Under the pieces are notes generated by a model, which did not search any database, was not told where the DNA came from, and saw only the letters and a program-made list of their open reading frames with translations. The position numbers were made by a program, and so were the translations under genes. 64,000 nt of DNA from Massilia aurea (GTDB taxonomy: Bacteria > Pseudomonadota > Gammaproteobacteria > Burkholderiales > Burkholderiaceae_D): positions 591,613 through 655,612 of the forward strand of contig NZ_JACHBX010000004.1 of assembly GCF_014200505.1 (NCBI RefSeq), read 5' to 3'. Shown here piece by piece: positions 9,086 through 17,076 of the stretch. The number at the start of each line of letters is the position of its first letter. Position 1 is the first letter of the stretch.

Positions 9086-9703
9086 TCAGACCGTCAGGCC
9101 CGCCTTGCGCAGCAAACTGGCGGTCTCGAACAGGGGCAGGCCCATGATGCCGGAGTGGCTGCCTTCGATGTGCTCGATGAACAGTGCCGCCGGGCCCTGG
9201 ATGCCATAGCCGCCGGCCTTGTCGTACGGCTCGGGCGTGGCGCAATAGGCGCGGATCTGTTCCGGCGTGAGCCTCGCAAAGCGCACGTTCGACACTTGCG
9301 TAACTTGCTCGGCCACACGTTCGGCGTGCACGGCAACCGAGGTTAGCACCTGGTGCGTACGGCCCGACAGGCGCTCAAGCATGGCGATCGCCTCTCGGTT
9401 ATCGGCGGGCTTGCCGAGAATCTCGCCATCGATCGTGACGGTCGTGTCGGCCGTCAGTACGGGGCGCAGCGGCTGGCGCCGTTGCAGCAGCAGGTTGAAG
9501 GCAAACGCGCCTTTTTCCTTGGCAACGCGCGCGACATAATGGTGCACGTCTTCGTCCGCCAGCACGTCTTCGCTGACGTCCACGACGCGGGCCGGATCAC
9601 TGCGCAGCAGCATCAGCTCGAAGTCGACGCCGATCTGGCGCAGCAATTCGCGGCGGCGCGGGCTTTTCGAAGCGAGGTAAATCTTGTTCTGGTTGTTTCT
9701 CAT
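9086..9703 (-). CDS. maf: Maf-family nucleotide pyrophosphatase (YhdE type)
   Basis: A 205-residue Maf protein hydrolysing non-canonical or excess nucleoside triphosphates to monophosphates. Visible family motifs are ASKSPRRRELL near residue 11, the acidic metal site TADTTV with following GEILGKP, SGRTHQVLT, and YDKAGGYGIQG. Position next to rng matches E. coli yhdE (dTTP/UTP pyrophosphatase) rather than the 7-methyl-GTP enzyme YceF, but specificity inside the family cannot be settled from motifs alone. It lies 78 bases before rng and 59 bases after rlmH, probably in the same transcript. Confidence 0.92.
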   Translation of the reverse strand: MRNNQNKIYLASKSPRRRELLRQIGVDFELMLLRSDPARVVDVSEDVLADEDVHHYVARVAKEKGAFAFNLLLQRRQPLRPVLTADTTVTIDGEILGKPADNREAIAMLERLSGRTHQVLTSVAVHAERVAEQVTQVSNVRFARLTPEQIRAYCATPEPYDKAGGYGIQGPAALFIEHIEGSHSGIMGLPLFETASLLRKAGLTV

Positions 9704-9762
9704 CGATTCGGACGATCTGGCAAAGCAGTCAGGCAGGTAAAGAATTACTGAACAAGCAAAAT

Positions 9763-10233
9763 TCAGACCCGGTGGTAGGGGTGGTTCTGGGTAATCGACC
9801 AGGCACGATACAACTGCTCGGCCAGCATCACCCGCACCATACCGTGCGGCAGCGTCATGCTGGAAATACGGATCAGGCCTTCGGCACGTGCCTTGAGCTC
9901 AGGGTCGAGGCCATCGGCGCCACCGATCAGGAACGCGGTGTCGCGCCCGTCACGTTGCCAGGTTTCCAGCTGCTGCGACAGGCCGACGCTGGTCAGGTCG
10001 CGGCCACGCTCGTCGAGCGCGATGATGCGTACGCCCTTGGGCAAGACCGCTTCGATGCGCTCGCGTTCGAGCGCCATCGCTGTGGCAGCGGTCTTGCTGC
10101 CGGACCGTTCGACCGGCTTGATTTCCTTGAGCACGATGCGCAGCTCGGGTGGCATGCGCTTCGTGTACTCGGTGAAACCCGACTCGATCCAGGCCGGCAT
10201 CTTGTGACCGACCGCGGCAATGATCAATTGCAT
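9763..10233 (-). CDS. rlmH: 23S rRNA pseudouridine(1915)-N3-methyltransferase RlmH
   Basis: A 156-residue SPOUT methyltransferase that methylates pseudouridine 1915 in helix 69 of 23S rRNA, using S-adenosylmethionine, as a homodimer. The N-terminus [15 protein letters not shown], the central [11 protein letters not shown] knot motif and the C-terminal ITQNHPYHR tail are diagnostic. The start lies 6 bases after the rsfS stop, so the two are co-translated; this pairing links ribosome silencing and ribosome maturation in one operon. Confidence 0.97.
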   Translation of the reverse strand: MQLIIAAVGHKMPAWIESGFTEYTKRMPPELRIVLKEIKPVERSGSKTAATAMALERERIEAVLPKGVRIIALDERGRDLTSVGLSQQLETWQRDGRDTAFLIGGADGLDPELKARAEGLIRISSMTLPHGMVRVMLAEQLYRAWSITQNHPYHRV

Positions 10234-10239
10234 GAAGGC

Positions 10240-10968
10240 TTACTCGGCATCCTTCTTGATACGACGGATCACTTTCTTGGCCGGCGCTTCGACCGCTGGT
10301 GCTTCTTTCGGCGCGGCAGCTTTCACGGCGCGCTTTGGCGGCTTGGCCTTGGTCGCTTCGACAGCGGCGGTCTCGGTCTTGCTCGGGTTGACCTTCACGG
10401 TCTTGCCGGTTGGGACAGCCTTGGCGGCAACCTTCTTGGCAGCCGGCTTCTTGGCAGCAGCAGGGCCTTCGGCAGCGATGGTCTTGGCGACGGTGGCGGC
10501 GCGCTTGGCGGCAGGTTTGCGTTCGTTGACCGGCTTGGCCTCGACCTTGTCCTGGTTGGCAGCAAGGTGCTTCGACTTTGGTTTGGCTTCGTCGGCTTCT
10601 GCGCCTTCGGCGGTCGACTTGCGCTTGGCGGCGCCCAGCTTGACTGGCTTTTCGCCCCAGATTTCTTCGAGACGGTAGTACTGGCGAATGGCCGGCTGCA
10701 TGATGTGGACGATGATGTCGCCCAGGTCGACCAGCACCCATTCACCGGTGTCCTCGCCTTCCATGCCGATGACGTCGCCGCCGGCAGCCTTGACCTTGTC
10801 GCGCACCGATGCGGCCAGCGACTTGGTCTGGCGATTCGAGGTGCCCGAGACGACGGCGATGCGGTCGAACAGGCTGGTCAGGTGCGTCGTGTCGAACATG
10901 ACGATGTCCTGGCCCTTGACATCTTCCAGGGCGTCAACGACGAGGGTTTGAAGTTTCTTGAGATCCAT
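10240..10968 (-). CDS. rsfS: Ribosomal silencing factor RsfS with long Lys/Ala-rich tail
   Basis: Residues 1 to about 115 are the normal RsfS/Iojap domain: [33 protein letters not shown]-like and EGEDTGEWVLVDLGDIIVHI motifs. RsfS binds uL14 and blocks subunit joining in starvation. The protein then runs on for roughly 125 residues of Lys, Ala, Pro and Glu-rich sequence with PAAK-like repeats and ends in basic VIRRIKK. Ordinary RsfS is 105-140 residues, so the total of 242 is unusual. The tail looks disordered and nucleic-acid-binding, like histone H1-type bacterial tails. Its ATG overlaps the nadD stop by one base (TAATG). Confidence 0.93.
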   Translation of the reverse strand: MDLKKLQTLVVDALEDVKGQDIVMFDTTHLTSLFDRIAVVSGTSNRQTKSLAASVRDKVKAAGGDVIGMEGEDTGEWVLVDLGDIIVHIMQPAIRQYYRLEEIWGEKPVKLGAAKRKSTAEGAEADEAKPKSKHLAANQDKVEAKPVNERKPAAKRAATVAKTIAAEGPAAAKKPAAKKVAAKAVPTGKTVKVNPSKTETAAVEATKAKPPKRAVKAAAPKEAPAVEAPAKKVIRRIKKDAE

Positions 10969-11633
10969 TAGTTTTTGTACAGGTTATGTTGTTGAATATA
11001 GTCTAGCACTTGCGCCATCGCGAGCGCGTTTGCGTCCGCTTCGAGGCCCGCGTGCAAGGCCGCACGAATGCGGCTTGACGAAATGTCGACGTCCAGCGTC
11101 GGTGCGAGGCAAACTTTTCCGTGGCTGCTTGCGCGCACGGTGTCGGGCGTCGCAAGGCGCGTCGACAATTCTTGTGCCACCGGTGGTGGTAATGTTTCTT
11201 GCGCCAGGTCGTACCCCGGGCGCGTGGCCACACCCAGGTTGGCCAGCGCGAACAGTTCGCGCCATTCATTCCAGGTATCCAGATTGCGTAGCTGGTCGGC
11301 GCCCATCAGGAATACGATCGATGCCTGCGGGCCGAGTTCCCGGCGCAGCGCGCGCAGGGTCTCGACCGTGTAGGTTGGCGTCGTGCGTTCAATTTCCTGC
11401 AGGTCAAACACGACGTGCAGGTGGTCGTTGTTCAGTGGCCTGAAGGCCAGTTCGAGCATCGCGATGCGATGTGCGTCACCGGCTTCCATGCCGTTCTTTT
11501 GCCACGGGCGGCCGGCCGGCAGGATGCGCAATTCGTCCGCTTGCAGCAAGCCGCAAAACAATTGGCCCAGCGCGACGTGGCCGAGGTGCACCGGATCGAA
11601 GCTGCCGCCCAGCACGGCGATGCAGGCCGTCAC
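10968..11633 (-). CDS. nadD: Nicotinate-nucleotide adenylyltransferase
   Basis: NadD makes deamido-NAD from nicotinate mononucleotide and ATP in the cytosol. The 221-residue reading from GTG 11633 starts [20 protein letters not shown], with the nucleotidyltransferase motif GGSFDP and HLGH, and ends with the second motif ISSSRIR and a normal C-terminus. The frame stays open about 100 residues upstream but that part has no NadD homology and overlaps hemF, so GTG 11633, which overlaps the hemF stop as GTGA, is the likely start. The stop overlaps the rsfS ATG. Confidence 0.94.
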   Translation of the reverse strand: MTACIAVLGGSFDPVHLGHVALGQLFCGLLQADELRILPAGRPWQKNGMEAGDAHRIAMLELAFRPLNNDHLHVVFDLQEIERTTPTYTVETLRALRRELGPQASIVFLMGADQLRNLDTWNEWRELFALANLGVATRPGYDLAQETLPPPVAQELSTRLATPDTVRASSHGKVCLAPTLDVDISSSRIRAALHAGLEADANALAMAQVLDYIQQHNLYKN

Positions 11634-12541
11634 GGCGCGAGCCAGTCCCGGTGCGGCAAAAAGTCGGTCGCCAGGCGCGCTTCCGGGCTGCCCGGCTCGG
11701 GGTGCCAGTCGTAGCGCCACTTCACGATCGGCGGCATCGACATCAGGATCGCTTCGGTGCGCCCGCCCGACTGCAGGCCGAACAGCGTGCCGCGGTCCCA
11801 CACCAGGTTGAACTCGACATAGCGGCCGCGCCGGTAAGCCTGGAAATCGCGCTCGCGCTCGCCGTACGGGCGGTCCTTGTGGCGCGCCAGGATCGGCAGG
11901 TAGGCCGTGGTGAAGCTGTTGCCGACGCTTTGCATCAGCGCGCACGACTGCTCGAACCCCAGTTCGTTCAGGTCATCGAAAAAGATGCCGCCCACGCCGC
12001 GCGCTTCCTTGCGGTGCTTCAGATAAAAATACTCGTCGCACCAGTTCTTGAAGCGCGGGTGCAGCGTCGGGCCAAACGGCGCCAGCGCGTCGTGGCAGGT
12101 CTGGTGGAAGTGGCGTGCATCGGCCTCGTCGCCGTAATACGGCGTGAGGTCCATGCCGCCGCCGAACCACCAGACCGGCTCTTCGCCGGCTGCGGTCGCT
12201 TCGAAAAACCGCACGTTCATGTGCACCGTCGGCGCGTATGGATTGCGCGGATGCAGCACCAGCGACACGCCCATCGCTTCCCAGGCGCGGCCCGCCAGTT
12301 CGGGACGCACGGCGCTGGCCGACGGGGGCAGGGCAGCGCCCATCACGTGAGAAAAATTCACGCCGCCGCGCTCGAACACATTGCCTTCTTCGATCAGGCG
12401 CGAAATGCCGCCGCCGCCTTCGGGCCGTTCCCACGCATCGCGCAGGAACGGCTTGCCATCGACCTGTTCGAGGTCCTGGACGATACGCGCCTGGAGGTCG
12501 AGCAACCAGGCCTTGATGGCTGCGCTGTGAAGGGATGGCAT
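11630..12541 (-). CDS. hemF: Oxygen-dependent coproporphyrinogen III oxidase
   Basis: HemF converts coproporphyrinogen III to protoporphyrinogen IX with O2 in haem synthesis and is a soluble homodimer. From ATG 12541 the product has 303 residues, the normal length, beginning [17 protein letters not shown] and carrying [30 protein letters not shown] and [12 protein letters not shown], all hallmark stretches of the family. The open frame continues upstream through an inverted repeat but without homology, so the longer start is rejected. It sits between purD and nadD with a 209-base gap to purD that contains a repeat pair. Confidence 0.96.
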   Translation of the reverse strand: MPSLHSAAIKAWLLDLQARIVQDLEQVDGKPFLRDAWERPEGGGGISRLIEEGNVFERGGVNFSHVMGAALPPSASAVRPELAGRAWEAMGVSLVLHPRNPYAPTVHMNVRFFEATAAGEEPVWWFGGGMDLTPYYGDEADARHFHQTCHDALAPFGPTLHPRFKNWCDEYFYLKHRKEARGVGGIFFDDLNELGFEQSCALMQSVGNSFTTAYLPILARHKDRPYGERERDFQAYRRGRYVEFNLVWDRGTLFGLQSGGRTEAILMSMPPIVKWRYDWHPEPGSPEARLATDFLPHRDWLAP

Positions 12542-12641
12542 GGAACGATCGCGGTCGGGAAATGAAAAGAGCGCAGATTGTACACCTGCGCACGTGGTGG
12601 TTCGTTGTAAGGCGGTTGGCGCCTGAGGCTGTTCGGTGTGA

Positions 12642-12739
12642 CTTGGGTTCCCGCCTGCGCGGGAACGACGTGCAAACATGCTGACGTGATATTCAAGGCG
12701 GCTGTTAGTCCGTCGTTCCCGCGCAGGCGGGAACCCAAG
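12642..12739. repeat. Perfect 29-bp inverted repeat pair (REP-like)
   Basis: The 29-mers at 12642-12670 and 12711-12739 are exact reverse complements, separated by 40 bases. Each is itself a hairpin around TTCCCGC...GCGGGAA. The same unit occurs near 16081 and 46987. It lies in the purD-hemF gap, immediately after the purD stop, where it could stabilise 3' ends or stall transcription, but no T-run follows. Confidence 0.85.
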
Positions 12740-12750
12740 TTCAACCCCGC

Positions 12751-14016
12751 TTACTTGATCCCGCGCCAGCCGATGTCGCGCCGGTACTGCGCGCCATTGA
12801 AGTGGATCTTCTCGACCGTTTCGTAGGCGCGCTTCTGCGCCATCTTGACGCTGTCGCCCAGACCCACGACGCATAGCACGCGGCCACCACTGGCTTGCAG
12901 CGTGCCGCCCACGACGCGCGTGCCGGCGTGGAAGGTGACGCATTCCGGCGCTTCGGGCGGGATGCCATCGATGACGTCGCCCTTGCGCGGACTGTCGGGG
13001 TAGCCGGCAGCGGCCATCACGACGCCCACGGCGGTGCGGCGGTCCCATTCGAGTTCGACCGTGTCGAGCGTGCCGTTGCAAGCGTGTTCGAGCACCGTGG
13101 CGAAGTCGCTTTTCAGGCGCGCCATGATCGGCTGGGTTTCCGGGTCGCCCATGCGGCAGTTAAATTCGAGCGTGCGTGGATTGCCGTCGGCATCGATCAT
13201 CAGGCCGGCGTACAGGAAGCCCGTGAACGGGATGCCGTCGCGCGCCATGCCCTGGATGGTCGGGTTGATGATTTCGCGCATCACGCGTGCATGCATCGAC
13301 GGCGTCACGATCGGCGCCGGCGAGTACGCGCCCATGCCGCCCGTGTTCGGGCCCTGGTCGTGGTCCTTCAGGCGCTTGTGGTCCTGGCTCGTGGCGAGCG
13401 CCAGCACGTTCTTGCCATCGCACATGACGATGAAGCTGGCTTCTTCGCCGGCCAGGAATTCTTCGATGACGATGCGCGCGCCGGCGTCGCCAAAGGCGTT
13501 ATCGGCCAGCATGTGGTCAACCGCGCCATGCGCTTCTTCGAGCGTCATGGCCACCACGACGCCCTTGCCGGCCGCCAGGCCGTCGGCCTTGATGACGATC
13601 GGGGCGCCGTTGGCGTCGATGTAGGCGTGGGCCGCAGCGGCATCCGAGAACGTCTCGTACTTCGCGGTCGGGATGCCGTGACGCTGCATGAACGACTTGG
13701 CGAAATCCTTCGAGCTCTCGAGCTGCGCTGCTTCGCGGGTGGGACCGAAGATCTTCAGCCCGCGCGAGCGGAACAGGTTGACGATGCCGGCGGCCAGTGG
13801 TACTTCAGGGCCCACCAGCGTCAGCGCGATGTGCTCGGCCACGACGAAGTCGGCCAGCGCCTGCGGCTCGTGCAGGTCGACCGTCACCAGGCGCGTGTCG
13901 AGCTCGGTGCCGCCGTTGCCGGGAGCGACGAAGACGGTCTGCACGCGTTCCGATTGGGCCAGTTTCCACGCCAGAGCGTGTTCGCGGCCGCCCGAGCCGA
14001 CTACGAGAATTTTCAT
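12751..14016 (-). CDS. purD: Phosphoribosylamine-glycine ligase
   Basis: PurD (GARS) joins glycine to 5-phosphoribosylamine with ATP, the second step of purine synthesis. The 421-residue protein is of normal size: N-terminal Rossmann motif [20 protein letters not shown], then an ATP-grasp core with [36 protein letters not shown] and [12 protein letters not shown]. It starts 13 bases downstream of the yebC stop, so the two are likely cotranscribed. Nothing unusual is seen. Confidence 0.97.
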   Translation of the reverse strand: MKILVVGSGGREHALAWKLAQSERVQTVFVAPGNGGTELDTRLVTVDLHEPQALADFVVAEHIALTLVGPEVPLAAGIVNLFRSRGLKIFGPTREAAQLESSKDFAKSFMQRHGIPTAKYETFSDAAAAHAYIDANGAPIVIKADGLAAGKGVVVAMTLEEAHGAVDHMLADNAFGDAGARIVIEEFLAGEEASFIVMCDGKNVLALATSQDHKRLKDHDQGPNTGGMGAYSPAPIVTPSMHARVMREIINPTIQGMARDGIPFTGFLYAGLMIDADGNPRTLEFNCRMGDPETQPIMARLKSDFATVLEHACNGTLDTVELEWDRRTAVGVVMAAAGYPDSPRKGDVIDGIPPEAPECVTFHAGTRVVGGTLQASGGRVLCVVGLGDSVKMAQKRAYETVEKIHFNGAQYRRDIGWRGIK

Positions 14017-14029
14017 ATTGCCTACCAGG

Positions 14030-14755
14030 TTATTCGTCGATCACGGCGTTGGTGAACACTTCCTGGACGTCGTCCAGGTTTTCCAGTGCATCGAGCAGCT
14101 TTTGCATCTTGATCGCGTCGTCGCCCGTGAACACCGTTTCGGTGGCGGGTTTCATGATGACTTCGGCCACTTCGGCCTTGAAGCCGGCCGCTTCGAGCGC
14201 TTCTTTCACCGACGCGAAGGCGTGCGGATCGCACAGCACTTCGAAGCCGCCTTCGTCGTCAGCCGCGACATCGTCGGCGCCGGCTTCGAGCGCCGCTTCC
14301 ATCAGCTTGTCTTCGTCGACGCCCGGCGCGAACAGGAACTGACCCGTGTGCTGGAACATGAACGCGACCGAACCTTCGGTGCCCATATTGCCGCCGTTCT
14401 TGCTGAACGCGTGGCGCACTTCGGCCACGGTCCGCACGCGGTTGTCGGTCAGGCACTCGACGATGATCGCCGCGCCGCCGATGCCGTAGCCTTCGTAGCG
14501 CACTTCTTCGTAGTTGACGCCTTCGAGTTCGCCCGAACCGCGCTGGATCGCGCGCGTGACGTTATCTTTCGGCATATTCGCATCGGCCGCCTTCTCGACT
14601 GCCAGGCGCAGGCGCGGATTAGACGGGATGTCGCTGCCGCCCATGCGCGCGGCGACGGTGATTTCCTTGATCAGGCGCGTCCAGATCTTGCCGCGCTTGG
14701 CGTCAGTTGCGGCCTTTTTGTGCTTGATATTGGCCCATTTGCTGTGTCCAGCCAT
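14030..14755 (-). CDS. yebC: YebC/PmpR-family regulatory protein
   Basis: The 241-residue protein begins [20 protein letters not shown], the invariant opening of the family, followed by [19 protein letters not shown] and [10 protein letters not shown]. Members have been described as DNA-binding regulators and, more recently, as factors that relieve ribosome stalling at difficult sequences such as polyproline. First gene of the minus-strand housekeeping run, divergent from qor across about 190 bases that must hold both promoters. Confidence 0.95.
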   Translation of the reverse strand: MAGHSKWANIKHKKAATDAKRGKIWTRLIKEITVAARMGGSDIPSNPRLRLAVEKAADANMPKDNVTRAIQRGSGELEGVNYEEVRYEGYGIGGAAIIVECLTDNRVRTVAEVRHAFSKNGGNMGTEGSVAFMFQHTGQFLFAPGVDEDKLMEAALEAGADDVAADDEGGFEVLCDPHAFASVKEALEAAGFKAEVAEVIMKPATETVFTGDDAIKMQKLLDALENLDDVQEVFTNAVIDE

Positions 14756-14942
14756 GTCGAGAATTCCTTAGACGGTATGCAAGAGTGGCCGACATTCTAG
14801 CATAGCGCCCCCTTGCAAAAAGGTCCAAGGGCCCGCAAGCAGGGGGCGCGAATCGGCATGGAAACAACAGTCTGGCGTGCCGGTGCTTTCGCCGCCGACG
14901 GGCACGAATACGGTATTCTTGGTGCACACAAAGGAGAACTGC

Positions 14943-15920
14943 ATGCACGCCAAAGCAATCCGCATCGCCGCCAATGGCGGCCCCGAGGTCATGGAGTATG
15001 TCGATGTCGACGTGGGCGCGCCCGGGCCGGGCGAGATCCTGCTGCGCCAGCACGCGATCGGCCTGAACTTCATCGACGTGTATTTTCGCACCGGCCTGTA
15101 CCCGCAGCCATTGCCCGGTGGGCTGGGCAAAGAAGGCGCGGGCGTGGTCGAGGCGGTGGGCGAGGGCGTGACCAATGTGCAGCCGGGCGACCGCGTCGCG
15201 TACGCGGGCGGGCCCAACGGCGCCTACGCCGACCTGCGCGTGATGCCGGCCGCGGTCGTCGTCAAGCTGCCCGATGCGATCTCGTTCGAGACGGCAGCGG
15301 CCATGATGCTGCAGGGCCTGACGGTGCAGTACCTGTTTCGCTCGACCTACCCGCTGCAGGCCGGCCAGACGATCCTGTTTCACGCTGCAGCCGGTGGCGT
15401 GGGCCTGATCGCCTGCCAGTGGGCGCGCGCCCTTGGCGTGCAACTGATCGGCACCGTCGGCTCCAAGGAGAAGGGCGAGCTGGCGCTGGCGCACGGCGCC
15501 GCGCACGTCATCAACTACAACGACGAGGACATCGTGGCGCGCGTGAAAGACATCACGGGCGGGGCCGGCGTGCCGGTGGTGTATGACTCGGTGGGCAAGG
15601 ACACGTTTGCCGCGTCGCTCGATTGCCTGCAGCGGCGCGGCCTGATGGTCAGCTTCGGCAATGCGTCCGGCGCCGTGGAACCGTTCACGCCTGGCGAATT
15701 GTCCAAGCGCGGTTCGCTGTACATCACGCGCCCGACCCTGTTCGACTACATGACCAATCAGCAGGAAGTCGAAGCGATGTCGGCCGAGTTATTCGAGATG
15801 GTCACGAGCGGCAAGGTGACCATCAACGTCAACCAGACCTTCCCGCTGGCGCAGGCCGCCGAGGCGCACCGCGCGCTCGAGGCACGCCGCACCACCGGCT
15901 CGACGGTGCTGCTGCCATGA
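14943..15920 (+). CDS. qor: Zinc-free quinone oxidoreductase (Qor family)
   Basis: A 325-residue NADPH:quinone reductase of the medium-chain dehydrogenase family, one-electron quinone reduction in the cytosol. Seen: N-terminal GroES-like fold with GLNFIDVYFRTGLYP, then the nucleotide-binding motif HAAAGGVGLIACQWARALG and YDSVGKDTF. Structural zinc cysteines are absent as expected for QOR. An AAGGAG ribosome site 7 bases before ATG 14943 fixes the start; a longer upstream reading is less likely. The stop overlaps the next small gene as ATGA. Confidence 0.93.
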   Translation: MHAKAIRIAANGGPEVMEYVDVDVGAPGPGEILLRQHAIGLNFIDVYFRTGLYPQPLPGGLGKEGAGVVEAVGEGVTNVQPGDRVAYAGGPNGAYADLRVMPAAVVVKLPDAISFETAAAMMLQGLTVQYLFRSTYPLQAGQTILFHAAAGGVGLIACQWARALGVQLIGTVGSKEKGELALAHGAAHVINYNDEDIVARVKDITGGAGVPVVYDSVGKDTFAASLDCLQRRGLMVSFGNASGAVEPFTPGELSKRGSLYITRPTLFDYMTNQQEVEAMSAELFEMVTSGKVTINVNQTFPLAQAAEAHRALEARRTTGSTVLLP

Positions 15921-16069
15921 GGGATACCCGGGACGAGTCGCCGTTCACGCCGCCATCGCGACCGACGGGCGATGGCGCGCCGAAGTTCGGGCGGCTGCTG
16001 ATCGTGCTGGTGCTGGCCTTGCTGCTGGTCGTGGCCATTACATTCGGGTCGGAGGCGTATTTCAGCTAG
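15917..16069 (+). CDS. 50-residue single-span membrane protein
   Basis: A short gene read from ATG 15917, overlapping the qor stop by four bases (ATGA), which implies translational coupling. The product has a 24-residue polar, Pro-rich N-terminus, then a hydrophobic helix FGRLLIVLVLALLLVVAITF, and a short end EAYFS. No family is recognised. The overlap with a real gene, the clean hydrophobic segment and correct codon use argue that it is translated. A role with qor at the membrane quinone pool is possible but unproven. Confidence 0.6.
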   Translation: MRDTRDESPFTPPSRPTGDGAPKFGRLLIVLVLALLLVVAITFGSEAYFS

Positions 16070-16080
16070 CGGCCCAAAAG

Positions 16081-16209
16081 CGTCATTCCCGCAGAGGCGG
16101 GAGTCTAAGGCAGCCCAAAAACGTCATTCCCGCGGAGGCGGGAATCCAAGGGTGCCCGCGTTACGACAACGCGAACAGTACTTGGATTCCCGCCTGCGCG
16201 GGAATGACG
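16081..16209. repeat. REP-like cluster of three palindromic units
   Basis: Three 29-base units: two direct copies at 16081-16109 and 16122-16150, and one inverted copy at 16181-16209. All have the core CGTCATTCCCGC...GGCGGGA and end in CCAAG or a close variant. They sit between the convergent ends of the 50-residue gene and the lipoprotein gene. These are the same family as the pairs near 12642 and 46987. Confidence 0.85.
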
Positions 16210-16235
16210 TGGGTTTTTTGCGACGGTTATTGTTC

Positions 16236-16889
16236 TTAGCGACCCGGTTCCTTTGTCACTACCACCCGGCGTGCCACGCCCGACTGGCCAGGGAAGCCCT
16301 CGAACGCGCTTTGCACCAGCGCCGGCATGACTTCGGGTGTCGACATATTGCGGCTCGTGTTGTGCACGGTCACTTCGAACAGGCGCTTGCCGTCGCGTGA
16401 CGACTTGATTGCTACCTGCAGCTCGCGCCGGTACTGGTTCTCGATCGACGTCTGGTACGACGGGTACGGACCCCAGAACGGATCATAGAACGGGCTGTAC
16501 CAGCCGCCCCAGTAGCGGCGGTTGAAGCCGCCCCGATAACCGCCGTAGCCGAAGCGCGCGCTCGGATAGAAATACGGCGTCATCAACGGTTCGATCACGC
16601 GCACCGGTACCTCGGTGGTGGTAAAGCGCATCGCCACGGTCAGTGCCGGCGTGGCGCCGTTGGCATCGCGGAAGCCCTGGCGCGCCAGCTGGCCGCGCAC
16701 CAGGTCCTGGTAACTACGCCATTCCAGGGTATCGTCCTGCGGTGACGGGACTTCAAACACATAGCTCTTGTCGGCAATCTGCGCCGGCCATTGGTGGAAC
16801 GTGGTGACATCGCTGCGGATGCTCGTCGCGCAGCCGCCCAGCAGCAACGCGAACGCGGTACCCAGAGCGATGGTGATGAAGCGTTTCAT
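16236..16889 (-). CDS. DUF4136 lipoprotein
   Basis: A 217-residue envelope lipoprotein. A signal peptide MKRFITIALGTAFALLLGGC ends in a lipobox (LGGC, Cys 20). The body fits DUF4136: DVTTFHQWP near the start, YVFEVPSPQDDTLEWRSYQ, then a Tyr/Gly-rich insert (GYGGYRGG) and a C-terminal domain with FEVTVHNTSRN. Function of the family is unknown. It stands alone, divergent from pepN with about 190 bases between. Confidence 0.85.
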   Translation of the reverse strand: MKRFITIALGTAFALLLGGCATSIRSDVTTFHQWPAQIADKSYVFEVPSPQDDTLEWRSYQDLVRGQLARQGFRDANGATPALTVAMRFTTTEVPVRVIEPLMTPYFYPSARFGYGGYRGGFNRRYWGGWYSPFYDPFWGPYPSYQTSIENQYRRELQVAIKSSRDGKRLFEVTVHNTSRNMSTPEVMPALVQSAFEGFPGQSGVARRVVVTKEPGR

Positions 16890-17076
16890 GCAAATCTCCC
16901 GTTTGTCTTGTCGGTCTTTCCCCGATCTTCAAGATTACCCCTTGTTCAGATTCAGGGGAGCCACTTTTACACCCGGTTACCGTGCCTACAAAGCGATACA
17001 TGGCATTCGTGGGCAGCGAACCAAAAGCTTGTTGGTAAAATAAGCCCCTCATCCACTGTGTCAGCCCGAGCCCATC

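Noticed and set aside
11634..11945. Longer start for nadD inside hemF
   Set aside because: The extra ~100 residues overlap hemF in another frame and do not resemble NadD; GTG 11633 gives normal length.
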